Origin: Bythopirellula sp.
Lineage (GTDB): Bacteria > Planctomycetota > Planctomycetia > Pirellulales > Lacipirellulaceae
Length of the DNA stretch: 56,378 bases
Reading direction: 5' to 3'
Assembly (NCBI GenBank): GCA_028285205.1
Contig: JANQQA010000333.1
Location: 1-56,378, forward strand
How positions within the stretch are numbered: position 1 is the stretch's first letter; every line of letters begins with the position of its first letter. A program made the position numbers and the translations under genes. Positions 27,576 to 36,074 of the stretch are shown in pieces. Below the pieces are notes generated by a model. That model was given only the letters and a program-made list of their open reading frames with translations. It did not search any database and was not told the origin of the DNA.

Positions 27576-28525
27576 CGTGGCCAGCGGCGGCTTTCCTGCT
27601 TGTTTTCCATCTCTTGGATTAGATCTTCCAGCACTTCATACGTGACTGACATGGTCGCTTGCACTTCGGGTTGACCTTCCGAGTGGCTGACAACCATCTG
27701 CTCGACGATCGAAGCGATCCGTTTGACTTCGTCCTCATCGGCCAGTTGCAGCATTGCTTTCAGCCCGGTGAGCAGCTGACTGAGTTGTCGGGCTTTGGCG
27801 GGATTGTTGGCGGTAATGTTCACCGCCACATCGAGTTGCTCGTTGTCGCTAGCGACGTTCAATCCGATCCGCTGAATGATTCTGACGAGCGCGGAACCGG
27901 GATCGTCTTCGTTGATTTTCATCGGGACTGCGGAAAGGTCGTTGACGAAGAACGAGAGCACCGAGTCGCCCTGCAAGGGATTGGGCGAGGGCGAGGCGTT
28001 GCCGTTAAGCACTTGCTGAGCGAGGTCGACTGTGCGGTTTTGGTCAAGCGAACCGACCAGAATGAAATTGCCGGACGGCGAATGCTGAGGCAACGCGAAC
28101 CAAGCTCGTCGGTCTTTTCTTTCAAGCCGCATCGAATGCAGTTGAGTGTTGTCATCGAGATCCTCGGACCGGTAACCGGGTGCTGCGAGAATCCAGCCCT
28201 CCAAGTTGCCGGTGGTGGTGCCGAGGCTAGCGATCACGGTCACATCCGTTTCATCGAATCCGTCACCGAACACAACGACCTCGCCGATGTCGGTTGTTGG
28301 ATCGAGACCTATCGCTTCGGAAAGTTTTAGTAAGTCGTCATACTTGTCCGGCTCCTTGGATTCGACCATCTGCAGCACGCGCTGCCCAATCGGGCTGGCG
28401 AAGGCCTTCTCCAGATGAACGTGAACTTCCCAGAGCGGAGAGTCAGCGGCACTGCCCGCAGACTGGGCATGGACCGGCAAAGTCACACAGGCGACGCAAG
28501 CAATCGAAAGGGCAAGGGTACGCAT
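27572..28525 (-). CDS. Exported protein of unknown function, first gene of the sigma operon
   Basis: This 317-residue protein has a clear signal peptide (MRTLALSIACVACVTLPVHA) and no other membrane segment. I do not recognise the family. The mature part alternates helices and strands, with segments such as LWEVHVHLEKAFASPIGQRVLQM and a C-terminal helical region (LEDLIQEMENKQESRRW). Many planctomycetes carry exported proteins of this general kind with a start like this. Its stop overlaps the sigma gene start (ATGA), so the protein, an ECF sigma factor and a probable anti-sigma factor are made together. It may be the sensed cargo or a periplasmic regulator, which is inference from order only. 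The start is ATG 28525. Confidence 0.8.
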   Translation of the reverse strand: MRTLALSIACVACVTLPVHAQSAGSAADSPLWEVHVHLEKAFASPIGQRVLQMVESKEPDKYDDLLKLSEAIGLDPTTDIGEVVVFGDGFDETDVTVIASLGTTTGNLEGWILAAPGYRSEDLDDNTQLHSMRLERKDRRAWFALPQHSPSGNFILVGSLDQNRTVDLAQQVLNGNASPSPNPLQGDSVLSFFVNDLSAVPMKINEDDPGSALVRIIQRIGLNVASDNEQLDVAVNITANNPAKARQLSQLLTGLKAMLQLADEDEVKRIASIVEQMVVSHSEGQPEVQATMSVTYEVLEDLIQEMENKQESRRWPR

Positions 28526-28846
28526 GGAATATCCTCGAACCGGTGGGTAGATATAGAATTATCAGATTCTACTCACACTACGTCCGTTCGCGGCAGACCG
28601 TTACAGATTGGGCACAAATGCGTGAAATTCGGCTGATTTATCGGCCAAAATCAGCTGTTTGCCGTCCGAGAGCAAAAGCGAGCCAGTTCCACTCCGTCCA
28701 TTGCCGCTGAGCTCAGTAAGTAGTAGCGATAACCCATGCCCGCTTCTGGCCACCCGAATCGTGAGTTGCGATCGACATGCTTGCAGCCCGATTCGAGTCT
28801 GCTCATGCGACGCTAGCAGGACGATCGGGACCCTTGGCAAATCTGC
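28526..28846. other. Spacer upstream of the sigma operon
   Basis: This 321-base stretch lies between the end of top6A and the start of the exported-protein gene, both on the minus strand. It should hold the promoter of the sigma operon. AT-rich sequence around 28550-28567 (minus strand GATAATTCTATATC) is a possible -10 region. A 79-codon frame starting with TTG at 28840 lacks convincing coding features and I do not call it. Confidence 0.4.
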
Positions 28847-30001
28847 TCAGTCCAGCCAATCCTTGGCGTCGAGTCGCTCGGGGACGTAGACTTCGGTGAC
28901 GTAGCTGATGTCCTTGGAGATGAGCGATTCGACTTCTAGTTTGAAGTCGTTCTTCAGCATGCGGTTGATTTCTTGCTGCCAGGGACGCTTCTTCTCGAAC
29001 CACGGATACTTGGCAATTTGTTTGGCACGTTTCTTATCGTTGTCGTTCAGGGCAATTTTGACGCTGTCGGAGAGGTCGCAGCGATCGTAGTCGAGGCTCC
29101 GAAGACCGAGGTACTTGGCGTCCGGGATGGCCATACGCTGCGATTCAAAGGCTAGATTGATTGAGCCCTGCTTCAGTACACTGTAGATGTAATAACCCCA
29201 TGGATCATTATCAAGAACGCAGTAGACCGGTAGCTTGAGTTCATTGTGCATGCGGAACAGTAGTCGACGTACGCCACGCGGCGGTTGACCGGCGCCGTGA
29301 GTGAGAATGCAATTGTGCTTCTCCCAGAACCGATCTTCGTTGAAGCGTTGCCAGACGGTGCCTTTTTCGACATGCAGGATGAACTTGGCGTCGCACTTTT
29401 TTCGGTCGAGTTGAATGACCTCGGGTTCGACAATCGATGGGATCGCGTAGCCGCCCGATCCCATGCGAGAGCAGTTAATGACGTCGCCACGATCCGTGAG
29501 GGTGATGTTACCGACCATCGCGCCGCGGTTTTCGGCGTACAGATGTAGTTCTTCGCGGATCGAGTCGAGCAGCACCTCGACGTCTTCAATTATGGTGTCG
29601 CACTCATTCTGATCGTCGAAGGTGTTTTCCTTGGCACCCTCGATCGTGTGTTTGAGCATATAGAATAGACCCCGAAGACTGGTCGTCTTGCCCTGGTCGA
29701 GCAGCTGCTTGCAGCCGCTGGCCACGAGCATCGTCCGCATGTAGGCCTTCGCTTGTGAGAGATCGAACAGCTGCCGGCGGTTTTTGTTTCCGCCCATCTC
29801 AATGATTTTTTTCCGCGGGCTGTAGCGCACGTTTGATAGCGTGCGCGAGGGGATATCGACGCTCGGGTCACGGCGCGCGTCGGCAGCCTTGACCACGCGA
29901 TCGGCCAGACCGGTGAGCCGGGCCATCGTCTTCTTGTCGCGTGGGGTGAGTTTTACTTTGGGTTTGCGTGTGGTCGCTGCGGCAGGGCGTTTTTTGGCCA
30001 T
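28847..30001 (-). CDS. top6A: DNA topoisomerase VI subunit A (Spo11-like)
   Basis: This 384-residue protein is numbered from ATG 30001; a TTG four codons earlier is an alternative. The catalytic tyrosine is Tyr114 in LRGLFYMLKH, which matches the RxxYY-type motif of Spo11/Top6A. The Toprim domain has the acidic Glu212 in HVEKGTVWQRF and the DND of LDNDPWGYYIY at 264-266. Topo VI cuts both DNA strands and passes another duplex through with ATP supplied by the B subunit. It is typical of archaea and plants and is only sporadic in bacteria. The first 30 residues are Lys/Arg/Ala-rich (MAKKRPAAATTRKPKVK). It follows top6B by 80 bases, so both subunits are encoded together. Length is close to archaeal A subunits. 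Confidence 0.94.
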   Translation of the reverse strand: MAKKRPAAATTRKPKVKLTPRDKKTMARLTGLADRVVKAADARRDPSVDIPSRTLSNVRYSPRKKIIEMGGNKNRRQLFDLSQAKAYMRTMLVASGCKQLLDQGKTTSLRGLFYMLKHTIEGAKENTFDDQNECDTIIEDVEVLLDSIREELHLYAENRGAMVGNITLTDRGDVINCSRMGSGGYAIPSIVEPEVIQLDRKKCDAKFILHVEKGTVWQRFNEDRFWEKHNCILTHGAGQPPRGVRRLLFRMHNELKLPVYCVLDNDPWGYYIYSVLKQGSINLAFESQRMAIPDAKYLGLRSLDYDRCDLSDSVKIALNDNDKKRAKQIAKYPWFEKKRPWQQEINRMLKNDFKLEVESLISKDISYVTEVYVPERLDAKDWLD

Positions 30002-30081
30002 GGGTGTGGGCAAAACCTTGTCTATCGAGTTTTGGCAAGTGGGAGCTTAAGTGTCACTGGAGACTTATGTCTCGCGGGTAC

Positions 30082-32157
30082 TCACTCAGCTTCATCGCTA
30101 GCTTCTTCTCCGACATCCACCCGATTGATTGCCGCTTTGTGCTGGCTCGGGTCGACGATCAGGACGTTGTCACCGAGATTCATGTCTTCGGGCTTTTCGT
30201 CGATCGGTCGGCCACGGTCGTCGAGTTTCATGTCGGCTTCGGCCGTGTGTTTCTTGGCCACTTTGACCAGCTGATCGTACAACGCGTCGCGCTTCGCGCC
30301 GTTGATTTCGCTCACGGCCGTGGAGACTTCTTTGAGGTAGCGCAGAAAGATCTCGCGACGATCCGATTGCTGTCGCACCTTGAGCCGACGACGCAAGTAC
30401 ATGCCTAGCTTGCGGCCGACCGATTGCAAGCCGAGCCGGATCTCTTTTTGGATCTCAGGGTAGTTGGCGATCGCTTCCTTCGACTCGCTGGTGAAAGGGA
30501 CCCACACGCTGGCGATGTGCACCATTAGCGTTACCGGTCCCTTGGGCATCGCGCCGCGTGACTGGCTGAGTCCGTAGCCTCGCCAGTTGGTGTTCAGCAC
30601 AGTCTGTGTGACGGCGCAAGCGGATTGTTGGAATTGCAGTGGCACGCGATTGGCGTAGCGCATGACTTCCATCTGCTGGCCTTCAGCGACATTGACGTTT
30701 TTCATCGCCTCATAGAGTTTCTGCCGCTCTTTGGGCTTGAGTTTGCTGGGGTTCTGACGAGTCTTCAGCCCGGCTTCTTTGACGAGCTTGTCCGCTGCCT
30801 CGCCGCCAAGGCCATTAAAGGTGTGTATCAGGAACTGGCGGACGGTGCGAGTGTCGGTCTCTTCAAGTAACTCAAGCAGCAGATCTTCGGTCACGTTCTG
30901 CGTGGGCGCCGTGCCACCATACGCCAAGCCCACTTCGATTTGGAACGGGTTGCCGCGGTACACGGAGGGCGGCCGCGTGGCTGCGGCATAGAACTCTCCA
31001 GGTACCACCTGATGCAAGCCCTTGAGGATCAGGTCTTCGCCGATCGGGCAAATGCAATCGGTCGCGGGGGGGCTGATCTTGGTTTCTTGGATCGTGTGGT
31101 AGAGCTTGTCAGCGTGCGACCGGTCGAGTTTACGGACGTTGATGCGTGTGCTGACTTTGGAGCCTTCGCAGATCTTCTTCGCGACAGGGCCCGTAACACG
31201 TGAGAACTTTGTGCGGAAGAATTCAGACGCACTCATCGGCTCAGAATCCGCAAGCATCTGAGCGAGTCGCCCGAGTTCGACGCCGTAGGGATGCGGTTTG
31301 ATTTCCTTCGGCTCAGGCGGCAGCACCTTGGCTGAGCGTTCGTATTCGTACTCGTAATCGTCGGGGTCAAGATAATGCAGTGTGATGTGCGGGTTAGCGA
31401 TTGCGGTCTGTTCGAGGTACTCGTCAACGCTGCCCCGTCCGCGCACGAACTTGGCTTCCAGCTCGATCGTTACGCGGGTGCCGTGCGGCTGTTCAACCCA
31501 CTCGATGCCGTGCTTCTCGATATAGGTGTTGCCTTTGTCTCCCGGGGGAATATCAATGCCATCACCTTTGCCGTTGAGGATCTTCGGCTGATTTGTCTTG
31601 GTGTCGATCTGAATCTCGTAGTAGTGCGCCGGCTTGCGCACCGAGACCTTCGAAATGATCTTCACCGGCTTGCCGGTGGTTTGCACGCCGTACATCCCTG
31701 CAGCACTGATGCCGATGCCCTGCTGGCCGCGCGACTGGCGCAGACGATGGAACTTCGAGCCGTACAGCAGCTTGCCAAAGATCAGCGGTATCTGTTTCTT
31801 GAGAATGCCGGGGCCGTTGTCCTGAATGCCAACCTTATAGCGATTGTTGGCGGTCTGTTCGATGTGGACCCAGATCTCGGGCAAGATACCTGCTTCTTCA
31901 CACGCGTCGAGCGAGTTGTCGACCGCTTCTTTGACGGTGGTGAGCAGCGCCTTGCGAGGGTTGTCGAAACCGAGCAGGTGGCGATTCTTGGCGAAAAACT
32001 CGCTGACTGAGATATCGCGCTGGCTGGCGGCCATCGCTTTGGCCGTGCTACGACGCTTGGGTGCCCCATTGGTCGAGTGAGTCGCTGGCTTTGAGCGCGT
32101 AGCCTTAGTTCGTGTAGGACTTGCAGGCTTCTTCTTTTTATTCTTCGCGGTCGCCAA
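30082..32157 (-). CDS. top6B: DNA topoisomerase VI subunit B
   Basis: This 691-residue protein starts at a TTG (32157), supported by GGGAG eight bases upstream. The frame continues further upstream to 32244 but without coding character. The first 45 residues are a very basic tail (MATAKNKKKKPASPTRTKAT). The GHKL ATPase fold follows: KEAVDNSLDA with Glu77 and Asn81, DNGPGI at 113-118 and GQQGIGISAA at 144-153. A helix-two-turn-helix and a transducer domain (with VPLQFQQSACAVTQ) follow, and a charged C-terminal tail ends the protein. Archaeal B subunits are about 530-620 residues, so this one is longer, mostly at its ends. B binds ATP and gates DNA transport for the A subunit encoded just downstream. 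Confidence 0.94.
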   Translation of the reverse strand: MATAKNKKKKPASPTRTKATRSKPATHSTNGAPKRRSTAKAMAASQRDISVSEFFAKNRHLLGFDNPRKALLTTVKEAVDNSLDACEEAGILPEIWVHIEQTANNRYKVGIQDNGPGILKKQIPLIFGKLLYGSKFHRLRQSRGQQGIGISAAGMYGVQTTGKPVKIISKVSVRKPAHYYEIQIDTKTNQPKILNGKGDGIDIPPGDKGNTYIEKHGIEWVEQPHGTRVTIELEAKFVRGRGSVDEYLEQTAIANPHITLHYLDPDDYEYEYERSAKVLPPEPKEIKPHPYGVELGRLAQMLADSEPMSASEFFRTKFSRVTGPVAKKICEGSKVSTRINVRKLDRSHADKLYHTIQETKISPPATDCICPIGEDLILKGLHQVVPGEFYAAATRPPSVYRGNPFQIEVGLAYGGTAPTQNVTEDLLLELLEETDTRTVRQFLIHTFNGLGGEAADKLVKEAGLKTRQNPSKLKPKERQKLYEAMKNVNVAEGQQMEVMRYANRVPLQFQQSACAVTQTVLNTNWRGYGLSQSRGAMPKGPVTLMVHIASVWVPFTSESKEAIANYPEIQKEIRLGLQSVGRKLGMYLRRRLKVRQQSDRREIFLRYLKEVSTAVSEINGAKRDALYDQLVKVAKKHTAEADMKLDDRGRPIDEKPEDMNLGDNVLIVDPSQHKAAINRVDVGEEASDEAE

Positions 32158-32165
32158 GGCGACAT

Positions 32166-32170
32166 CTCCC
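32166..32170 (-). promoter_or_regulatory. Ribosome binding site deciding the TTG start of top6B
   Basis: On the minus strand GGGAG ends eight bases before the TTG at 32157. This start gives a basic N-terminal tail similar to that of top6A. Codons further upstream give sequence without any family similarity. Confidence 0.55.
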
Positions 32171-32504
32171 AGTTCGGTGTGTTGTGCCGGAAGCAATTCC
32201 GATGGAAAAGTGTGATGATTGGGTAAAGTATAGCGAGAAAGCAAGGTTCGCCCCAGAGCGCGCTGGGCCGACGATTCTTGCTAATTCGGTTTTCGTCACG
32301 ATTGAATCCACCACTAATTCCCGCACATAAAAACTGATCGTCAGGACCCGAACTGGCCGACATCGTATCCTAGAGACCCCACTCGCCGAATCTCGGCCCT
32401 AGCGGCCACCCACCTCGTTCGGCGAACCCGTAAGACCCACCCCCTGATTTTCGCCGCCGCACCCACGCGTGCACTTCCGTTTCGCGTCGATCAGGAATAA
32501 TCGC

Positions 32505-32511
32505 AAGGAGG
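32505..32511 (+). promoter_or_regulatory. Strong ribosome binding site of the 32518 gene
   Basis: AAGGAGG, a full match to the anti-Shine-Dalgarno core, lies six bases before the ATG at 32518. This is one of the strongest ribosome sites in the window and suggests high translation of the small exported protein. Confidence 0.75.
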
Positions 32512-32517
32512 CGATTC

Positions 32518-32907
32518 ATGCTCACCCGTTCAACTCGCGCCGGTATGGTCGTGTGTTTGGTGGCAGGCATTCTACAATGTTGCCAAACCGCCGAGGCTGT
32601 CGAAGGCCTCTGGAAACGGCACATCAGCTACCAAGACAAAAACGATCTGTTTGCCAACTACTACGTCGGGCCTAACCCAAGTGGCACCGCCGCGCAGATG
32701 TACATCTCGCCGCTACCTGTGCCGCCTCTGGTGGGGCACACGTACACGACTTACCAGCCGTGGATGCCGCACGAGTACATGTACAAGCACACCCGTTCGC
32801 ACTATGCACATGTTCCTGGTAGTGGCTGGACGCGTTCCAAAGTCCGTTATCGTACCGCCGGATTATTGTTTAAGGACTGTGCACACTACTTGAATCCTCG
32901 CTACTAG
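32518..32907 (+). CDS. Small exported aromatic-rich protein
   Basis: This 129-residue protein has a signal peptide (MLTRSTRAGMVVCLVAGILQ, cleavage near AEAVEG). The mature part is rich in Tyr, His, Pro and Trp, with YYVGPNPSGTAAQMYISPLP and a positively charged stretch (HTRSHYAHVPGSGWTRSKVRYR). It has no membrane helix or known domain. A strong AAGGAGG ribosome site precedes ATG 32518. The next gene, 181 bases downstream on the same strand, encodes a second exported Tyr/Trp/Pro-rich protein of nearly the same length, which suggests a tandem pair of cell-wall or stalk proteins. I cannot name a function. Planctomycetes have many small exported proteins of this type. Confidence 0.8.
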   Translation: MLTRSTRAGMVVCLVAGILQCCQTAEAVEGLWKRHISYQDKNDLFANYYVGPNPSGTAAQMYISPLPVPPLVGHTYTTYQPWMPHEYMYKHTRSHYAHVPGSGWTRSKVRYRTAGLLFKDCAHYLNPRY

Positions 32908-33088
32908 GCATGTGGCGTGAAAGCGCCTCCCCGAGCCGGCGCGTCTATGACGGGTAGGAACTAGGTGAGGTCCGAGTGAACAATGAGTCCGCTCCGCACA
33001 GAGTTTTTCGACCGAGGCGCTGCAAGCCATAGGCAACCGCCTGCGTAAAATCCCCCCACACAAATACCAAGCACAAGGAACCCAGATC

Positions 33089-33469
33089 GTGCTTAAGCAA
33101 ATGACTCTTGCAGTGGCTGCAACGGCGGCACTTGCCATGTTTGCAGACACTAGCCGCGCCGCCGAGGCGCGTTACTTGTGGCCAAAGACACGTCGTGCTC
33201 CGATGTACAACTGGCACGCCAACTACGCGCACTCAGCGTACGGACAGCCTGTCGCGTTGGTCGTGCCGCCGACGGCGCAGATGAAGACCAATTGGAGCTG
33301 GGGCGCGCCCAGCGCTCACTTCAGCCGCATCGACCATCAGTTCGGTCGCGACTATCCCGGTCCCGGTCCGTTCGGTGGTGGGTTCAATCGCACACCACAC
33401 TGGCCTAGCGACATGCATCAATTCGGTGTGTACTACTCGCGAGCACCGTGGTATCCGACACAGCGATAG
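33089..33469 (+). CDS. Second small exported aromatic-rich protein
   Basis: This 126-residue protein starts with GTG at 33089 (AAGGAA is upstream at about the right distance) or with the ATG four codons later. A signal peptide (MLKQMTLAVAATAALAMFAD) ends near RAAEA. The mature protein is rich in Trp, Tyr, His, Gly and Pro (ARYLWPKTRRAPMYNWHANY, PGPGPFGGGFNRTPHW). It has no known domain. Layout and composition resemble the gene before it (32518), so they may be diverged copies or act on the same structure. The exact start and role are uncertain. Confidence 0.75.
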   Translation: MLKQMTLAVAATAALAMFADTSRAAEARYLWPKTRRAPMYNWHANYAHSAYGQPVALVVPPTAQMKTNWSWGAPSAHFSRIDHQFGRDYPGPGPFGGGFNRTPHWPSDMHQFGVYYSRAPWYPTQR

Positions 33470-33524
33470 CGCTGCATCGCGAAATCCGTGATGACCAATG
33501 GACGGCTTCGCCGTACGTTTATCG

Positions 33525-35180
33525 TCAATCACTTGCGGGATAGAGAATCTTTGTCAGCTGCTCAAGTTTCTGGGCTCGTTCCCCCTCGCCCAGTTGTTTG
33601 AGTAACGCAAGCCGCGCCCGGCGGCTGCGCCACCAGCGCGGCCCGCCGGGCTTGCTGCGTTTTTCGATCTGATGCCAGATATCGAGGCCTTCACGCAGTT
33701 CTCGCTCCCGAGGGCTCTGCGCGAGAAGTTCCGCGTATTCCTCCAAGACTACCGCATCGGGCGAAGTCCCACTGGTCAACTCTCGGTAGAGCGCAAGGGC
33801 CGCTTCGCGCTTTCCTTGTTTTGCCAGTGATTGAGCACGTTGCCGGTCGATCTCGGGGAGTTGCGCATGGCTCTGCCACGCCTTGACTTGCGTCGCTGAT
33901 GGTCGATCCGGCCAGAGTTTCAGATGCTCGTTCAGCAAATCCAAGTACGATTGGAAAGCGACGGTACGCAGCGCGGGCGCCGCTTCTGCTGCGGACTGGG
34001 CGGCCAAGCCAATCGCGATGAGGTGGGCGGTCGCAGCCCGTTCATGCTCGGAGTGCTCCACAGCGAGGCGTCGAAACCGCTGCATCGCATCTCCGCGGTC
34101 ATCTGCGGTGCGCACGATGGCGGCGGCTGTCTCTAGCGCCTTGAACTGCTGATCTTGTTGTTGCTGGGCGTCATGGATTTTCGCGATCCGTTCGTAAAGT
34201 GCGACGGCCTGTTTCGATTTGCCGGTGGCATAGAGGCTGGAGGCGGCGTAGTTGAGCAGTTCGGTATCGTCGGATTCGACTTGATGCGCTATTGCTAAGC
34301 CGATTCGGTATTCCGCTCGGCGTTGCCAAAAGGGGCCATGGCTGGCGGAGATATGCCGCAGTTGTGCGAGTGCACGTTGCAGCAATTGCTTGGATCGCGG
34401 GCGCTCAGCAAGCTGCTGGGCTGCGAGCAAGACTTCGAGAATCGTGTCGTCTGTCTCGGGTACGACTGTTTGGTGGTCTGCCCGGATATTTCTAACGAGT
34501 CTCAGCGCGTTGTCGAAATCCCGTTCTTCGAGTCTGATCTGCAGTTGTTCACCGGCGAGCCTCGACGCGATAGTCGTAGGCGGTGATTCGGATTGCCACT
34601 TGGCCAGCAACCGTTCAGCTTCGGGTAGCTTCTTCAATAGCCGCAGACAAACAAGCTGCTCCACACGAGCGCGCCAGACGCTCGTATCGTCGAGCGGTTG
34701 CGAAACGACGTCCGGCAATTGCTGCAGTGCGAGACTCAGCGAGTTAACGCGGTCAACGGATTCCTCTGCGTAGCAGAGCGCTTGGTTGCGATACCCGCGG
34801 GCGAGCTGCAATTTCAAGTTCCTCTGGAGCGATTCAAGCTCCAACACCGTCCAGCTATTGGCGTCACGCTCCGAGCGGCGGGTTTCATAGGCTGCGCGCA
34901 ACAGTTCCGCCAATTGCTTCTTAACCTGGACGAGCTGGGCAATTGCGGTGCGACACTGTTGGCGGGCAGTTGCTAACTGTTCCTCTTGTTGGCCAGTTAG
35001 GGTTGCTTCTTCCTGTGCGATCTCGGCCTGAGAGAGCGTGTCGAGTGCCTGTTGGATCGCTCGATAGAGCGGGCGGGAACTCAGGCGGTCTTCGCTTGGC
35101 TGTGCGGACGCGTGCGCTGTGACGAACAAACACACTAGCCACCCGCCTCGCATCACGAGATGGCTTCCCCGAGATTTCAT
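33525..35180 (-). CDS. Exported helical-repeat (TPR-like) protein, last gene of the TonB-like VWA operon
   Basis: The protein is 551 residues from ATG 35180, which overlaps the ExbD stop as ATGA; 17 upstream in-frame codons are not used. A signal peptide (MKSRGSHLVMRGGWLVCLFV) is cleaved near ASAQPSED. The mature protein is almost entirely helical with repeated LxxLxxA patterns, such as ATARQQCRTAIAQLVQVKKQ, KLPEAERLLAKWQ, TGKSKQAVALYERIAKI and QGKREAALALYRELTSG. Several of these look like TPR motifs. TPR proteins commonly dock partner proteins in the periplasm, and in TonB/Tol operons such a protein often links the complex to the envelope. Here it is coupled to ExbD and so probably belongs to the same machine. 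Confidence 0.8.
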   Translation of the reverse strand: MKSRGSHLVMRGGWLVCLFVTAHASAQPSEDRLSSRPLYRAIQQALDTLSQAEIAQEEATLTGQQEEQLATARQQCRTAIAQLVQVKKQLAELLRAAYETRRSERDANSWTVLELESLQRNLKLQLARGYRNQALCYAEESVDRVNSLSLALQQLPDVVSQPLDDTSVWRARVEQLVCLRLLKKLPEAERLLAKWQSESPPTTIASRLAGEQLQIRLEERDFDNALRLVRNIRADHQTVVPETDDTILEVLLAAQQLAERPRSKQLLQRALAQLRHISASHGPFWQRRAEYRIGLAIAHQVESDDTELLNYAASSLYATGKSKQAVALYERIAKIHDAQQQQDQQFKALETAAAIVRTADDRGDAMQRFRRLAVEHSEHERAATAHLIAIGLAAQSAAEAAPALRTVAFQSYLDLLNEHLKLWPDRPSATQVKAWQSHAQLPEIDRQRAQSLAKQGKREAALALYRELTSGTSPDAVVLEEYAELLAQSPRERELREGLDIWHQIEKRSKPGGPRWWRSRRARLALLKQLGEGERAQKLEQLTKILYPASD

Positions 35181-35620
35181 TCTCTTGCCTCTGCGACGAA
35201 TTGGATTCGCTCGAAACTTGCCAGCCGGCAACGATCGTAGACGTCGATGGCCGTGCCCAACGGAGTTTCACTCTCGATGTCGAGCAGCACCGGTAGCGAC
35301 GAGTCGATCGCCGCCAACGCAGACAGCAATTCAGAAAGGCGCTGCACCGATGCGCAGGGCTGCCCGTTGACCGTGAGTCGAACCTCGCCAGCATCCTGCG
35401 CGACGGTGATCAACACGCGTTCCAAATCGCGCTCCGTCAGCTCAGGCGGCAGCACCTTTGACTCGCCCTGCAAGGAGAGCGGGCTAGGCAAGATCGATTC
35501 GACGATCTGAAAGCTGGCCGTACAGACGAAGAAGATGAGTAGCAGAAATACGACATCAATCATAGGCGTCATCGAGACGTCAAACTCACGCCGGATCGCC
35601 GAGGAATGAGGGATGCGCAT
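35177..35620 (-). CDS. ExbD/TolR family protein (first of two in coding order: second)
   Basis: This 147-residue protein has one N-terminal membrane helix (VVFLLLIFFVCTASF) preceded by the family's SMTPMIDVVF motif. Asp22 in that motif corresponds to the proton-carrying Asp of ExbD. The periplasmic part ends in an alpha/beta domain (RVLITVAQDAGEVRLTVNGQ, then LPVLLDIESETPLGTAIDVY). ExbD/TolR dimers work with an ExbB/TolQ pentamer to convert proton flow into mechanical movement. Here it overlaps the TPR gene by 4 bases and follows another exbD by 31 bases. The two ExbD proteins are clearly different, so the complex may contain two kinds of subunit. The start is ATG 35620. Confidence 0.92.
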   Translation of the reverse strand: MRIPHSSAIRREFDVSMTPMIDVVFLLLIFFVCTASFQIVESILPSPLSLQGESKVLPPELTERDLERVLITVAQDAGEVRLTVNGQPCASVQRLSELLSALAAIDSSLPVLLDIESETPLGTAIDVYDRCRLASFERIQFVAEARE

Positions 35621-35651
35621 AAAGCTGCAGGTTCAACGAAGGAGGGTAAGT

Positions 35652-36074
35652 TCAGAGAATCGGCTTTTCGATGACAGCAAACGAGACGTTCCAGATCTGT
35701 GCCTTGGCGCAAGCGAGTAGCACTGGCTCGATATGACGATAAGCCAGATTGCGGTCGGCGCGGATTCGGACTTCCAGATTAGCGGATGTTTCTTGACGCT
35801 CGACGCCCAACCGGCGACCGACTTCTGCGGTCGACACCGCTTCGCTGCCCAACAGCAACTGGCCGTCGGCGCGCACGTTGATCGTGACGCGCTCGGTGTG
35901 CGACTCGTCGTCCCGGACGCTCGATGCGGTCGGCAGCGCTAGTTCGAGCTGCGTTTCTTGTTGAGCCAAGTGACTGCTGACGAGAAAAAAAATGATCAGC
36001 AGAAACACCACGTCGATTAGCGGCGTGACGTTAAACTTGATCGATCGATTACGTCCGAGCCGTGGGATGTTCAT
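35652..36074 (-). CDS. ExbD/TolR family protein
   Basis: This 140-residue protein has a membrane helix with NVTPLIDVVFLLIIFF, in which Asp21 is the expected proton-carrying residue. The periplasmic domain includes RVTINVRADGQLLLGSEAV and LEVRIRADRNLAYRHIEPV. It overlaps the ExbB gene by 4 bases (ATGA), so the stoichiometry of the pair is likely fixed by coupling. With the neighbouring ExbB it should form a proton-driven motor in the inner membrane. It differs in sequence from the second ExbD (35177), and duplicated exbD genes are typical of Tol-like or specialised ExbBD sets in planctomycetes. The start is ATG 36074. Confidence 0.92.
   Translation of the reverse strand: MNIPRLGRNRSIKFNVTPLIDVVFLLIIFFLVSSHLAQQETQLELALPTASSVRDDESHTERVTINVRADGQLLLGSEAVSTAEVGRRLGVERQETSANLEVRIRADRNLAYRHIEPVLLACAKAQIWNVSFAVIEKPIL

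Larger units (their letters stand above)
32158..32517. other. Divergent region between top6B and the small exported-protein gene
   Basis: A 360-base non-coding stretch separates top6B (minus) from the 129-residue exported protein (plus). It should hold both promoters. An AAGGAGG site at 32505-32511 belongs to the right-hand gene. I see no RNA gene and no strong inverted repeat. Confidence 0.4.

Noticed and set aside
28601..28840. 79-codon frame between top6A and the sigma operon
   Set aside because: It starts with TTG, has no ribosome site and no recognisable composition; the region more likely holds a promoter.
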